Of a DNA stretch of 64,000 bases, positions 35,500 through 47,300 are shown in pieces. The position numbers and the translations under genes were made by a program. This stretch comes from Symbiodinium natans. Taxonomy: Eukaryota; Sar; Dinophyceae; Suessiales; Symbiodiniaceae. Location: positions 60,001-124,000 of the forward strand of contig CAJNDS010000224.1 of the NCBI GenBank assembly GCA_905221605.1, in the 5' to 3' direction. Below the pieces are notes generated by a model, which searched no databases, had not been told where the DNA came from, and saw nothing but the letters and a program-made list of their open reading frames with translations. The stretch's first letter is position 1; every line of letters starts with the position of its first letter.

Positions 35500-36257
35500 C
35501 CTTCGCCCTTTCAGACTCCGATGCCAAGTCAGCCCAGAGATTTCATGCCGGGTGCCCCCCCGCCCTCCTGCTCCCCCCCTCCCCGCCCCAACAAAAATTT
35601 GGACCCTCTATCAATGCATGGCGCGGGGGAGAAAGTTTCAGGGCCTCTAGCCTTTAGGACCTTACGGCCTGAAGCTTCCAGCCTTCAGGGCCTCAAGCCT
35701 TACAGCGTAAGCCCACCCTAAACACAAACCCTTAAAGCAAACAACCGTCCGGGAAAAAACGCTTGTGATAATAACAGGTACCTCCAAACTCGGTTCGCAG
35801 AATAATTTGTGATTATAGAGGATGCGTATATTAAAGTCAGTGCAACATTAGTGCTACTGGTAAGGAGAGAGATGTATCAGTAGCATCGACAGAGCAGCGC
35901 CGGCAAATCAATGAAGCGGTAGGCATAGACAGGTTACCGGGTAGCCACCTAAGCTCCCTGCCCCGCGCATATCCGCGCTTTCCGTTCCTAGCCCAAAAAG
36001 CGAGAGCCTGCCCCCACATTTTCTACTAGTGGATGCAACGAATCCATGCTGCGTCAGCCCCTGAGGCTGAAGCAAAGCTCGAGATGCCGAGCAATGTCAG
36101 TGAGGAAGCAGAGCTCGAGAGGTCCAGCTTCATCAAAGCCATTTGAAAGCTTTACCAAAACCAAAACAGACCCGCAGTGCAACGCGCAGTCTTTCTATTC
36201 TGATTCGTTTGCGGCAGACTTGCTGCGCCGTGTTGTGGCTCTTGTGCTTGTGAAGTC
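35500..36257. other. Non-coding stretch before the 1.54-kb array
   Basis: A C-rich tract near 35555-35590 is followed by short GGCCT/AAGCCTT words (35640-35710) and AT-richer DNA. No gene or repeat family recognised. Confidence 0.4.
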
Positions 36258-39200
36258 CCTAGTCTCCTCTGAACATCTACCGTTTGCATAATTCCTATCC
36301 TGCACAACGCGGATTTCTTCCAGGGCGGTATGCAGTACCGTATAGCAGGCTGTTTGATGTAGCATACGGAGTCCAGCTCGGACGCTGCGATAATATGTCA
36401 CGATATGGATCTATGCCAGGTTCTGTAGTTTGCTAGACTAGAAGGGTCCAAAGTGTTTTTTCGAGTCTTTATCTCCTTCAGCTTAATGACTGAATGACTG
36501 TGCTTGCGGGCTTTCGGGCTTTTGTAGACTCGAATAGACCATGCAGCCAAGCTTAGTGCAGCTTGCTATGAGAGCGCTCTGAGTCGCTGGCTGGCTAGCT
36601 CCTCAAGAATTGCCGGGTTGTGCACGCATGGACATACCGTGACATACCCCAAAAGGGTCTTGCCAAGTGCAAAACAAACGTTATGACTAATTAGTTCTTA
36701 TGATGACCCGAGCCCTATAGCCCTGAATCTGAATTTCATTCTTCATGACCCTGAGGTACTGCCTGAACCATGTCAACCAGACTAAAACATTGCTGGGGCC
36801 AGGGCGAATTTGGAGGTTTATGGTTCGGTTTAGGGTTATGGAGGACAGTGATGTGGCAAGAATGCTGAAGCATGGTAGCATTAGTTATCGTAGTGATGCA
36901 TAATTAGCCGGAAATCGTAAGTTCTTAGCCTTGAGCTTCAAAGCCGTAGCACACGCTCGCACTGTAGCACTCGCCCTGCAATTCAGAGCGGAGCACCAAC
37001 ATGGTCTCAGCGTCCTTGAGGGGAGCAACTACAATGGGGCGTAAGAGCGGCCCGAGCAATGACAGTCCAAAGCGGCAGTCCAACAGTACAAAGCCTGGCC
37101 CGACGAGGTCCTGCTCAACCCCAAAGCCGCCTCAATGGAAAGCAGCCAGGACGGCAGGGCAGATCAATGCACGGAAAACATAGAACTGACAGAACTCATC
37201 CAGGCCTAAGGCAGCCCAGTCCTTCTCGGCAGGGTGACCCTCGCAGCCGCAGCCGCAACAAGGCCCCGAAGTGGAGCCGGCACAGGGTATGAAATTGCCC
37301 ATTGTGTCAAAGGTGCCCATACTCAAAATGGACCTCAGCGACAATGCAATCAGCGACCGAGGACGGAGCATAGCCTTCATCCGACCTGCCTGGGCGGAAG
37401 TTAAGCTTTGGAAGCACCACTATGAGCACCACTATGCGGCAATCCAGGCAATCTAGCGTGGACAGGCGTCGCACATCTGCGAAGCAGATGGACACCATAG
37501 TTCCTTCGACGGTTTCCTGCCGCACGGCAGTCGGAATTGTCAATGTTCATCACCAGAATCCCGCCGAGCAGATAGTTCGGCCAGTGCTCCTTCCAGGGTT
37601 GTGAATCCTTTGCCTACAGTTCGACTCTGTGAAAGGGGGGTATGTCGATGCCTACCAGCGAAGAGTGATACGAGTGTAGACATTCCAAATCCAGACCCTG
37701 TCTCCTCTGAAACCGAAACAGCTACCGTTTGCATATTTCCTATCCTGCACAATGCGGAGCTGCCATCATGGCAGGTGCAAAGTGCAAAGCGGGGTCTCAG
37801 GAGGGGTTTCTTCCAGGGCGGGCTTTGTGCGGAGTGTATGCAGCACCCTATAGCAGGCTGTTTGATGCAGCATCCTACCGGGGTCCAGCTCGGAGGCTGC
37901 GATATGCTACGATATGGACCTATGCCAGGTTCTATAGTTTGCTAGACTAGCGGGGTCCAGCGTGTTTCGAATCTTTATCTCCTTCAGCTTAATGACTGAA
38001 TGACTGTGCTTGCGGGCTTTCTGGCTTTTTGCACCTTCCCGGGGTCCTCAGCGGATTGGAATAGACTCGAATAGACCATGCAGCCAGGCTTAGTGCAGCT
38101 TGCTATGAGAGCGCTCTGAGTCGCTGGCTGGCTAGCTCCTCAAGAATTGCCGGGTTGTGCACGCATGGACATACCGTGACATACCCCAAAAGGGTCTTGC
38201 CAAGTGCAAAACAAACGTTATGACTAATTGGTTCTTATGATGACCCGAGCCCTATAGCCCTGAATCTGAATTTCATTCTTCATGACCCTGAGGTACTGCC
38301 TGAACCATGTCAACCAGACTAAAACATTGCTGGGGCCAGGGCGAATTTGGAGGTTTATGGTTCGGTTTAGGGTTATGGAGGACAGTGATGTGGCAAGAAT
38401 GCTGAAGCATGGTAGCATTAGTTATCGTAGTGATGCATAATTAGCCTGAAATCGTAAGTTCTTAGCCTTGAGCTTCAAAGCCGTAGCACACGCTCGCACT
38501 GTAGCACTCGCCCTGCAATTCAGAGCGGAGCACCAACATGGTCTCAGCGTCCTTGAGGGGAGCAACTACAATGGGGCGTAAGAGCGGCCCGAGCAATGAC
38601 AGTCCAAAGCGGCAGTCCAACAGTACAAAGCCTGGCCCGACGAGGTCCTGCTCAACCCCAAAGCCGCCTCAATGGAAAGCAGCCAGGACGGCAGGGCAGA
38701 TCAATGCCCGGAAAACATAGAACTGACAGAACTCATCCAGGCCTAAGGCAGCCCAGTCCTTCTCGGCAGGGTGACCCTCGCAGCCGCAGCCGCAACAAGG
38801 CCCCGAAGTGGAGCCGGCACAGGGTATGAAATTGCCCATTGTGTCAAAGGTGCCCATACTCAAAATGGACCTCAGCGACAATGCAATCAGCGACCGAGGA
38901 CGGAGCATAGCCTTCATCCGACCTGCCTGGGCGGAAGTTAAGCTTTGGAAGCACCACTATGAGCACCACTATGCGGCAATCCAGGCAATCTAGCGTGGAC
39001 AAGCGTCGCACATCTGCGAAGCAGATGGACACCATAGTTCCTTCGACGGTTTCCTGCCGCACGGCAGTCGGAATTGTCAATGTTCATCACCAGAATCCCG
39101 CCGAGCAGATAGTTCGGCCAGTGCTCCTTCCAGGGTTGTGAATCCTTTGCCTACAGTTCGACTCGGTGAAAGGGGGGTATGTCGATGTCTACCTGCGAAG

Positions 39201-40290
39201 AGTGATACAAGTGTAGACATTCCAAATCCAGACCCCTGTCTCCTCTGAAACCGAAACAGCTACCGTTTGCATATTTCCTATCCTGCACAATGCGGAGCTG
39301 CCATCATGGCAGGTGCAAAGTGCAAAGCGGGGTCTCAGGAGGGGTTTCTTCCAGGGCGGCCTTTGTGCGGAGTGTATGCAGTACCCTATAGCAGGCTGTT
39401 TGATGCAGCATCCTACCGGGGTCCAGCTGGGACGCTGCGATATGCTACGATATGGACCTATGCCAGGTTCTATAGTTTGCTAGAATAGCGGGGTCCAGCG
39501 TGTTTGGAATCTTTATCTCCTTCAGCTTAATGACTGAATGACTGTGCTAGCGGGCTTTCTGGCTTTTTGCACCTTCCCGCGGTCCTCAGCGGACTGAAAT
39601 AGACTCGAATAGACCATGCAGCCAGGCTTAGTGCAGCTTGCTATGAGAGCGCTCTGAGTCGCTGGCTGGCTAGCTCCTCAAGAATTGCCGGGTTGTGCAC
39701 GCATGGACATACCGTGACATACCCCAGAAGGGTCTTGCCAAGTGCAAAACAAACGTTATGACTAATTGGTTCTTATGATGACCCTAGCCCTATAGCCCTG
39801 AATCTGAATTTCATTCTTCATGACCCTGAGGTACTGCCTGAACCATGTCAACCAGACTAAAACATTGCTGGGGCCAGGGCGAATTTGGAGGTTTATGGTT
39901 CGGTTTAGGGTTCTGGAGGACAGTGATGTGGCAAGAATGCTAAAGCATGGTAGCATTAGCTATCGTAGTGATACATAATTAGCCTGAAATCGTAAGTTCT
40001 TAAAAGCTGTAGCACACGCTCGCACTGTGGCACTCGCCCTGAAATTCAGAGAGAGCGGAGCACCAACATGGTCTTAAGAGCCGCCCGAGCAATGACAGTC
40101 CAAAGCGGCAGTCCAACAGCACAAAGCCTGGCCCGACGGATGAGGTCCCGTTCAACCCCAAAGCCGTCTCAATGGAAAGCAACCAGGCTAGCAGGGCAGA
40201 TCAATGCCCTGAAAACACAGAACTGACAGAACTCATCCAGGCCTAACTGGGCAGGCTAGTCCTTCTCAGCAGGGTGACCCTCGCAGCCAC
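36258..40290. repeat. Tandem array of a 1.54-kb unit, about 2.7 copies
   Basis: The word TACCGTTTGCAT starts copies at 36278, 37723 and 39261. Copies 2 and 3 are offset by 1538 bp. Copy 1 is shorter because of internal deletions (one near 36310 and one near 36520). Copy 3 is truncated or diverges after about 40290. Short frames inside (for example 64 codons on the minus strand at 36687, 38224 and 39762) recur with the unit but show no recognisable domain, so I do not call them genes. Confidence 0.9.
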
Positions 40291-41306
40291 CGAAAATGAA
40301 GGCTTATGCTTTCCAGCCGCGATGCCCTGTCACGGCATCCTGCTCTCATATGCAACGCCAAATGCTCTGCACAGAAAATTGCAGATGCTGAGCTCGAAGA
40401 GCCTGGGACACCAGCCGATGCACCCAGCTCAACGGGGAAGGTTTCACCAAGCTCAATGGTCCTTTCAACTGCCCGGAGGGGCGGAATGGCCGTTAGCCAA
40501 TCCGGAAGAAATGACCTTCCAGCAGAGGCGGTTTGCCCATCTATCCATCTTGGCCCCTAGGTCGCGCTCTGTGAAGTCATCGGACGAATTGCAAACATCG
40601 CAGTAATTTTGCGCGCAGGCCACCTCTGAAGTTTCGATTGTCTCCAACCTTGGGGTTGGCATGCTATGCGAACAGACTGAAGTGGAGGCGGAGCGTTCAG
40701 TCCATCCCTGGAAAGTGAGGCCAACCCTATCTCCCAATAGAAATCAACGTCAGATCATGGAACTTCTTCCACTAGTAAGGGTTGTTCCGATAAGGGAGGT
40801 GTGAAGGGAGGAGTGAAGGGAGCAATACAGCAAAGTTAGTCATAGCTATGCTTTGCATATCCTTGCAGTCGGCCACCTGCTTGTAATTGCACCCGAAAAG
40901 AGAACCCAGCCTCTGCGATATATGAACCTTGCTGGGTTGCAAATATGCGAGCGCAGAGATCTCAGCAGCACTCCTTCCATCATCTGGCTTTATCCAGCTT
41001 GACTAGCATGATTCTTCTAATATTCTTCTGCAGTTTGCGAGGGGTGCTGCCGAGGGCTCAGCAATGATATGTCAGCTGGGTGGCTTTTGGCGCAGCGAAG
41101 ATTGCAGGCACAAACAACCGCTGCTCCAGAACCCATGCTTTTGAGATGTCTGGGGCCCTCATGTTTTTGCAGGCCTCCTCTCGGTACCTACTTGGGGGGG
41201 GGGGCCACACCTCGGCTCCCCTTCGCCGGCGCACCCCCCATTCGCGAGCAGGTGTTGGCTTATGGGTAGTGTCAGGATGGGATCACAAAGTCGCCATGTT
41301 TGGGTC
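40291..41306. other. Non-coding stretch upstream of the Kelch exons
   Basis: About 1 kb without a supported gene. It may contain the promoter or earlier exons of the Kelch gene, but no clear Kelch motif was found before 41307. A G run of 10 lies near 41200. Confidence 0.4.
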
Positions 41307-41397
41307 GCCCTGTGCGCCTTGTGCCATGGGCTGCAGCCGACACCGCGCCAGGAGCAAGCCGTGGTGAACAGCGCCAGGGACATTTGGATGCACGGAG
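41307..41397 (+). CDS. Kelch exon (PTPRQEQAVV..IWMHGG)
   Basis: Reads PTPRQEQAVVNSARDIWMHGG, a Kelch half-repeat. It joins to 41550 by a 152-bp GC-AG intron (41398-41549, phase 1), giving IWMHGGHSYGVGVLAEFW, a normal Kelch blade. The left boundary is uncertain. Confidence 0.65.
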
Positions 41398-44300
41398 GCG
41401 GGGGGGACTTGTCGTGAACGATGCTTGTTCACCTGACTGACTTCTGTTGGCGCCTGTTGTCTTCTGATCAGTTTAACGCGTGTTGGCACACATTGTTTGG
41501 TCCCGGATTTGTCTGTAGAAAGCCTTGTTTTCTCAGCTCACTTGGGCAGGTCACAGCTATGGCGTTGGCGTGCTGGCGGAATTCTGGCACTTCGACCTCC
41601 GGACCGAAAAATGGAGCAATGAAAGCTCCAATTCCAATCCGAGGCCAAGCGCACGCATGAACCATGTAGCTTTGTACCATGAAGATGAGTGTGAAGATAA
41701 AGAAGCAATTTAGATTCACGGCGGCTACAGTGGCGACACGGAGCTTGAGGAGTTGTGGCGCTTTGATCTTCAGACCCGAAAGTGGACCCAGATGCAGAGT
41801 CAAGAGTTGACACCCCCACCACGCTACATGCATGTGGCGGTGGTGGCCTCTGGCTGCATTTGGATCCATGCCGGCTCGGGCCCCTTGCGGAGGAAGCGGC
41901 AGGATCTCTGGCGTTTCCACATCGTCAACAAAGCATGCCCGGTCACAAGCTCCTGGGTCTTCAGACAAGGCAGTGTGCAAGAGAATGCAAGACTTCCAAC
42001 TCCCGTTTGAGCCGGAGTTCATACATATATTGCTGCGTAGTCTTGGGGAGATGTTTTGCGGCAGGGAAAGCCTCGAATCTTAATCTTCCAAATTAGCTTA
42101 CTTCAGAAGCTGCGAACAGCCTTCGCTTTTTGGGGTAGCCTTGCGGCCATCACCACCAGTGAGCCAGTGGCCTGTGGCATGCTTTACTCTTCTCAGGAAA
42201 TGAGGATACAAGAGGGCACCAGCGCTGCACTGGCGCTGCATGTTCACCGGCCGCCACATTAGTACCTCAGCCTCGTATTGGCTGATGTTCACACCTTGGC
42301 GCAGCTTGCGGCTCAAAGATCAGGCTACCATTTCCCCTTTGACAGTTCAAGGAGCTGGCAGAGGACAGGCGAACAAGATAAAGAGAGAGACAGAGAGGAG
42401 AAGAGGGACAAAGATAGGAGATCCAGGGCAGCAGGGGGAAAAGAAACCTGCAAGGCTGGGCACTGACGCGTAAGTAGGCGTTGGCTTGACAGCGCGCGTC
42501 GGTCTGATAAGTGTGAAACTGGCATAAACTGATGGGAGTGCCAGGTTATACAAGGATCTGTGCGGAAAATCAGCGGGTCGGAGTACAAGAAACTTCCGGC
42601 ATCTTCCGGCCATTTCTCCATCCCTGAACTGCAGGAGGACGGCATGGTGCGGGAGTAGGAAGCAGAAGGGGGCAGGCCTGAAGAAGAAGACAAGGGAAGC
42701 CGAAAACTCGAAAACGATGGAAAAGGAATGAGAACGAGGAACATGCTTCTCTCCTCCCTTGGAAGACGATCATCAAGACATTAAGATGATATGAATGTGG
42801 CAGGGAGACTAGGAGGGAGTGAGAGAATGCGGAGCCTTAGAGAATCAACTCATTTCAATCGTTGTTCAGAGTCGTGGCACCATCTAGCGCTGACCAGTTC
42901 CTTTTGTGCAACGTCCACTGGGGGAGGCCCAGGCTCGTGATGAAGTTTTGCGTGCCGCTTGGCCATCAAAGCTTAATCAATTTTGAGCAGCGATCCTCCT
43001 ACGAAAAGCTCAGAACATCTCTTTGGCCGCCTTGGCCATTCGTCCCTTTGCGCTTGCACTCAGGCTTGTGCTCTGGGCTCTGGCGCAGGCCAAATCCGAA
43101 CCTGTCACGGCTGCGCCTTCCCCTCGTGCTGGACCCTCGCCAGGCCGAAGAGTGGATCGAGCTGAGCCCCGGCCCAGCCCGTTGGAAACACGGGGCGGCC
43201 TGGAGCGCCGCTGCCGACGGCATGTACGTTTTCGGTGGCTTGGACGACAGCAGCGACGGCCTCGGGCGCTTTCGGAACTACGCATTTTTAAAGCCGTGTG
43301 GGGATTTGGGGAGCCATGCCCAGGAGTTGTTCGGAATGACCTCCACTTCTATGACCGCCAGGCTCCGCTGGTGGTGAATAGTGAAAAGCCCGAAGTTCAC
43401 ATGGGAATTCTGAGGCTCACGAATTCAGGATCCGCATGGAACTGGTTGGCCTTTCTGTCTGGGGGCGGTTTGGTGGTCTGTCGCGGTCTGTCGTGGACCG
43501 TCGTGAGACGGCAAGTGGCGCGCGATGTGTGCACCATAGGCCAACAGAAAGTGGAGCAGTAAAGCCATGCCGCAAATCCAAGACATCGGCGTCGGGCACC
43601 CTCTGCGACTCTACGAGTGTCAGGTGTGAATGTGGCAGGATGGGGCAGGATGGTGGTTCGTGTCGGACTTTCGGACACATCGACGCACCATCATGATTCA
43701 GCATGCCTGATGTAGCGGATCAGCTCCTCCTAGTCAGATAAGTCAAGAAGAAGTGTCGGAGATCGTTTTTGCGGCTATGTGATCTGTTGCATGCGGGGGG
43801 GGGGGGGGGCAAACACTTCCGTCTTGGACCGATGCCATCATGCGTGCCGTTCATCTCCCGTTCAGAGGGGAGGGCCCATACCTACAAAATTAGAAGGATG
43901 GACTATACACTTCTGGGAGGGCTGTCGCTTCCGCCATGGAACTCAAGATGTCCCGTGCGAAGACTATAAGTCACGCGCTGGGTGCAGTAAGCAATGCTTT
44001 GTGTTGGGGGATCCTGGGCAGGCACTTGCGTCTTGGGCCCCCGTTGCCTCTTCCAGTTTGCTAGGCTCAATACCATCGTTCGGGCCGTTCATATCCAGTT
44101 CATCGCCGTTCATCGCCGTTCATCGCTGTTCATCGCTGTTCATAAGTCCACGGAGCTGGGGACTGCTGCTCGCCAGGCCAACAGCTGGGTGCTCCTGAGC
44201 CCCAGCGGCTCGGCCCCGGCAGCCCGCTCAGACCACGGCGCGGTCTGGAGCGCCGCTGCCGACGGCATGTACGTTTTCGGCGGCGTGGACGGCAGCAGCG

Positions 44301-47300
44301 ACGGCCTCGGCCGCTGTCGGGAGATCGCATGTTCTAACGCCGTGGGGATTTGGGGAGCGACGCCCGGCCCGAGGCCGCCTGAATGACCTCCACTTCTACG
44401 GCCGCCAGGCTCCGCTGGTAGTGAATCTCAAGGGGAAGGAAAGAGGAGGTTGGGCGCCACGCCGGCCTTGACAGTGCCTAAGGGCCTAAGGCCAAAGCCC
44501 AAGAACGCAGAAAGCGAGGTTGCGTCCAGTGTTCTTACAGTTCGGCAGGTTTGGGGACTGCTGCTCGCCAGGCCAACAGCTGGGTGACCCTGACCCCCAG
44601 CGGCTCGGCCCCCGAAGTCCGGGAGCAGTTCGGCATGACCTGGAGCGAAGCCGCTGATGGCATGTACGTGTTCGGCGGATGGGCGGCTGACAACGGCGGC
44701 GGCCTCGGAGGAAGCAAAAGCCATGTGCGGTTCTTGGGAGCCGGGACGCTTCGCCTGAGGCTACTTGAACGACCTGCACTTCTACGACCGCCAGGCTCCG
44801 CTGACCCTAAACCCTAAAGCCTAAACCCTAAATCCTAAAGCCTAAACCCAGGTGGTGAATCAAGGGAAAAGGGCAGATCCGCAAAGCCACTTCATCTTGG
44901 CCGCCGTGCCGGGGCGTCGCTCTTTCGACGGCGATTGAACGCCGAAGCACTCTGAAGCTGGCTTTCGATGGAGAAAGCTACATGTAGCCGGGGACCTTTG
45001 CGGGTTGATTTCAAAAGTTTCAGTCATTTTTGGTAGGCCCTGCTCACGAAGTCAGGATCTGCATGGAACTGGGTGGTTTCGTGGTCTGTCGCGGTCTGTC
45101 GTGGACCGTCGTGAGACGGCAAGTGGCGCGCGATGTTTGCACCATAGGCCAACAGAAAGTGGACGTCGGCGTCGGGTACCCTCGGCGACTCTACGAGTGT
45201 CAGGTGTGAATGTGGCAGGATAGGGCAGCTGGTGGTTAGTGTCGGACTTTCGGACACATCGACGCACCATCATGATTCAGCATGCCTCATGTAGCGGATC
45301 AGCTCCTCCTAGTCAAATAAGTCAAGAAGAAGTGTCGGAGATCGTTTTTGCGGCTATGTGATCTGTTGCATGCGGGGGGGGGGGGGGGCAAACACTTCCG
45401 TCTTGCCGATGCGTGACGAAATTAGGACCAATAATTATAATTGTAAACGCTTGCGTTTGCAGGCGGGGAGGGGGTTTTGGGGGGGAAGAATGGAAGGGTT
45501 GCAGGGCCCAGGTCCAGGAGGTCTCGGAGGGGGGTCTCAGGGGCGTTCCCATGAAACTCTCAGGGGGTCGCGCCCCGTCTATGACCCCCCACGGCATGGG
45601 TTTGCAGCGGTTGGTGAAGGGGAAGGAGGCCCGATCCGGGTCTGCTTGTTCCAGACACTTCTCGGCAGGAAGCCGAGGCGAATTAGGAGGGCTGTCGCTT
45701 CCGCCATGGAACTCAAGATGTCCGGTGCGAAGACGATAAGTCTGGGTGCAGTAAGCAATGCTTTGTGTTGGGGGATCCTGGGCAGGCACTTGCGCTTGGG
45801 CCCCCGTTGCCTCTTCCAGTTTGCTGGCTCAATACCATCGTTCGGGCCGTTCATATCCAGTTCATCGCCGTTCATCGCCGTTCATCGCTGTTCATCGCTG
45901 TTCATAAGTCCACGGAGCTGGGGACTGCTGCTCGCCAGGCCAACAGCTGGGTGCTCCTGAGCCCCACCGGCTCGGCCCCCGTAAAACGGCGCTCCCACAG
46001 TGTAACCTGGAGCGCCGCTGCCGACGGCATGTACGTCTTCGGCGGCTGGGGCACTGGCGGCATGCACAGCGACGGCCTCGGCCGCTGTCGGGAGAACGCA
46101 CTTATTATTGCGGTGTCACGAAAGCTAGCTCCTTGGAGCTTGCAAGAGTTGTCGTTTATTTTGTTAATGGGCTTCGGGGTGGGGGTGGGTCCCCCCCCCC
46201 CCAACTAAAGATGTTCCAAGCCTCCGCCCCCCGAGGCCGCCTGAATGACCTCCACTTCTACGGCCGCCAGGCTCCGCTGGTAGTGAATCTCAAGGGGAAG
46301 GAAAGAGGACGTTGGGCGCCACGCCGGCCTTGACAGTGCCTAAGGGCCTATGGCCAAAGCCCAAGAACCTGAGCAGAAAGCGAGGTTGGTGTTCTTGTCA
46401 GTTCGGTAGGTTTGGGGGCTGCTGCTCGCCAGGCCAACAGCTGGGTGACCCTGACCCCCAGCGGCTCGGCCCCTGAACATCGAGCTCATATTGTGGTTAC
46501 CTGGAGCGAAGCTGCCGATGGCATGTACGTCTTCGGTGGCTGGGGCGCTGACGAGAGCGGCGTCGGCCGCTTTCTGAATGACCTCCACTTCTACGGCCGC
46601 CAGGCTCCGCTGGTGGTGAATAGTGAATAGCCCGAAGTTCACATGGGAATTTTGAGGCTCACGAATTCAGGATCTTTATGGAACTGGGTGGCCTGTCTGG
46701 GGGTGGTTTTGTGGTCTGTCGCGGTCTGTCGTGGACCGTCGTGGACCGTCGTGAGACGGCAATCGGCGTCGGGTACCCTCGGCGGCTCTACGAGTGTCAG
46801 GTGTGAATGTGGCAGGATGGGGCAGCTGGTGGTTCGTGTCGGACTTTCGGACACATCGACGCACCATCATGATTCAGCATGCAGCATGCCTCCGTTCATA
46901 TCCCGTTCATCGCTGTTCATCGCTGTTCATAAGTCCACGGAGCTGGGGACTGCTGCTCGCCAGGCCAACAGCTGGGGGCTCCTGAGCCCCAGCGGCTCGG
47001 CCCCGGCAGAACGGAGCGGGAACTCCTTGGTTTGGAGCGAAGCTGCCGATGGCATGTACGTCTTCGGCGGGCCCACAACAGATGGCCCCGGCCTCGGCTG
47101 CCGTGTGGGGACGCGGGGAGCCGTGGCGCTCGGCCTGAGGCGCCGTGAATGACCTCCACTTCTGTGGCCGCCACACTCCGCTGGTGGAGGTTGGCCGCCA
47201 TGCGGCCTTGACAGTAGCTGCGTCAGAAGTTAGGAACATCGCTTAAGTAGAAGCCAGCTCCCCATAGGACTCGTTCAATACCTGACATGTTCTTGTAGCC

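Noticed and set aside
36687-39956. 64-codon minus-strand ORF repeated three times with 1.54-kb spacing
   Set aside because: Its conservation is explained by recent tandem duplication of the whole unit. Many other short frames in the unit are equally conserved.
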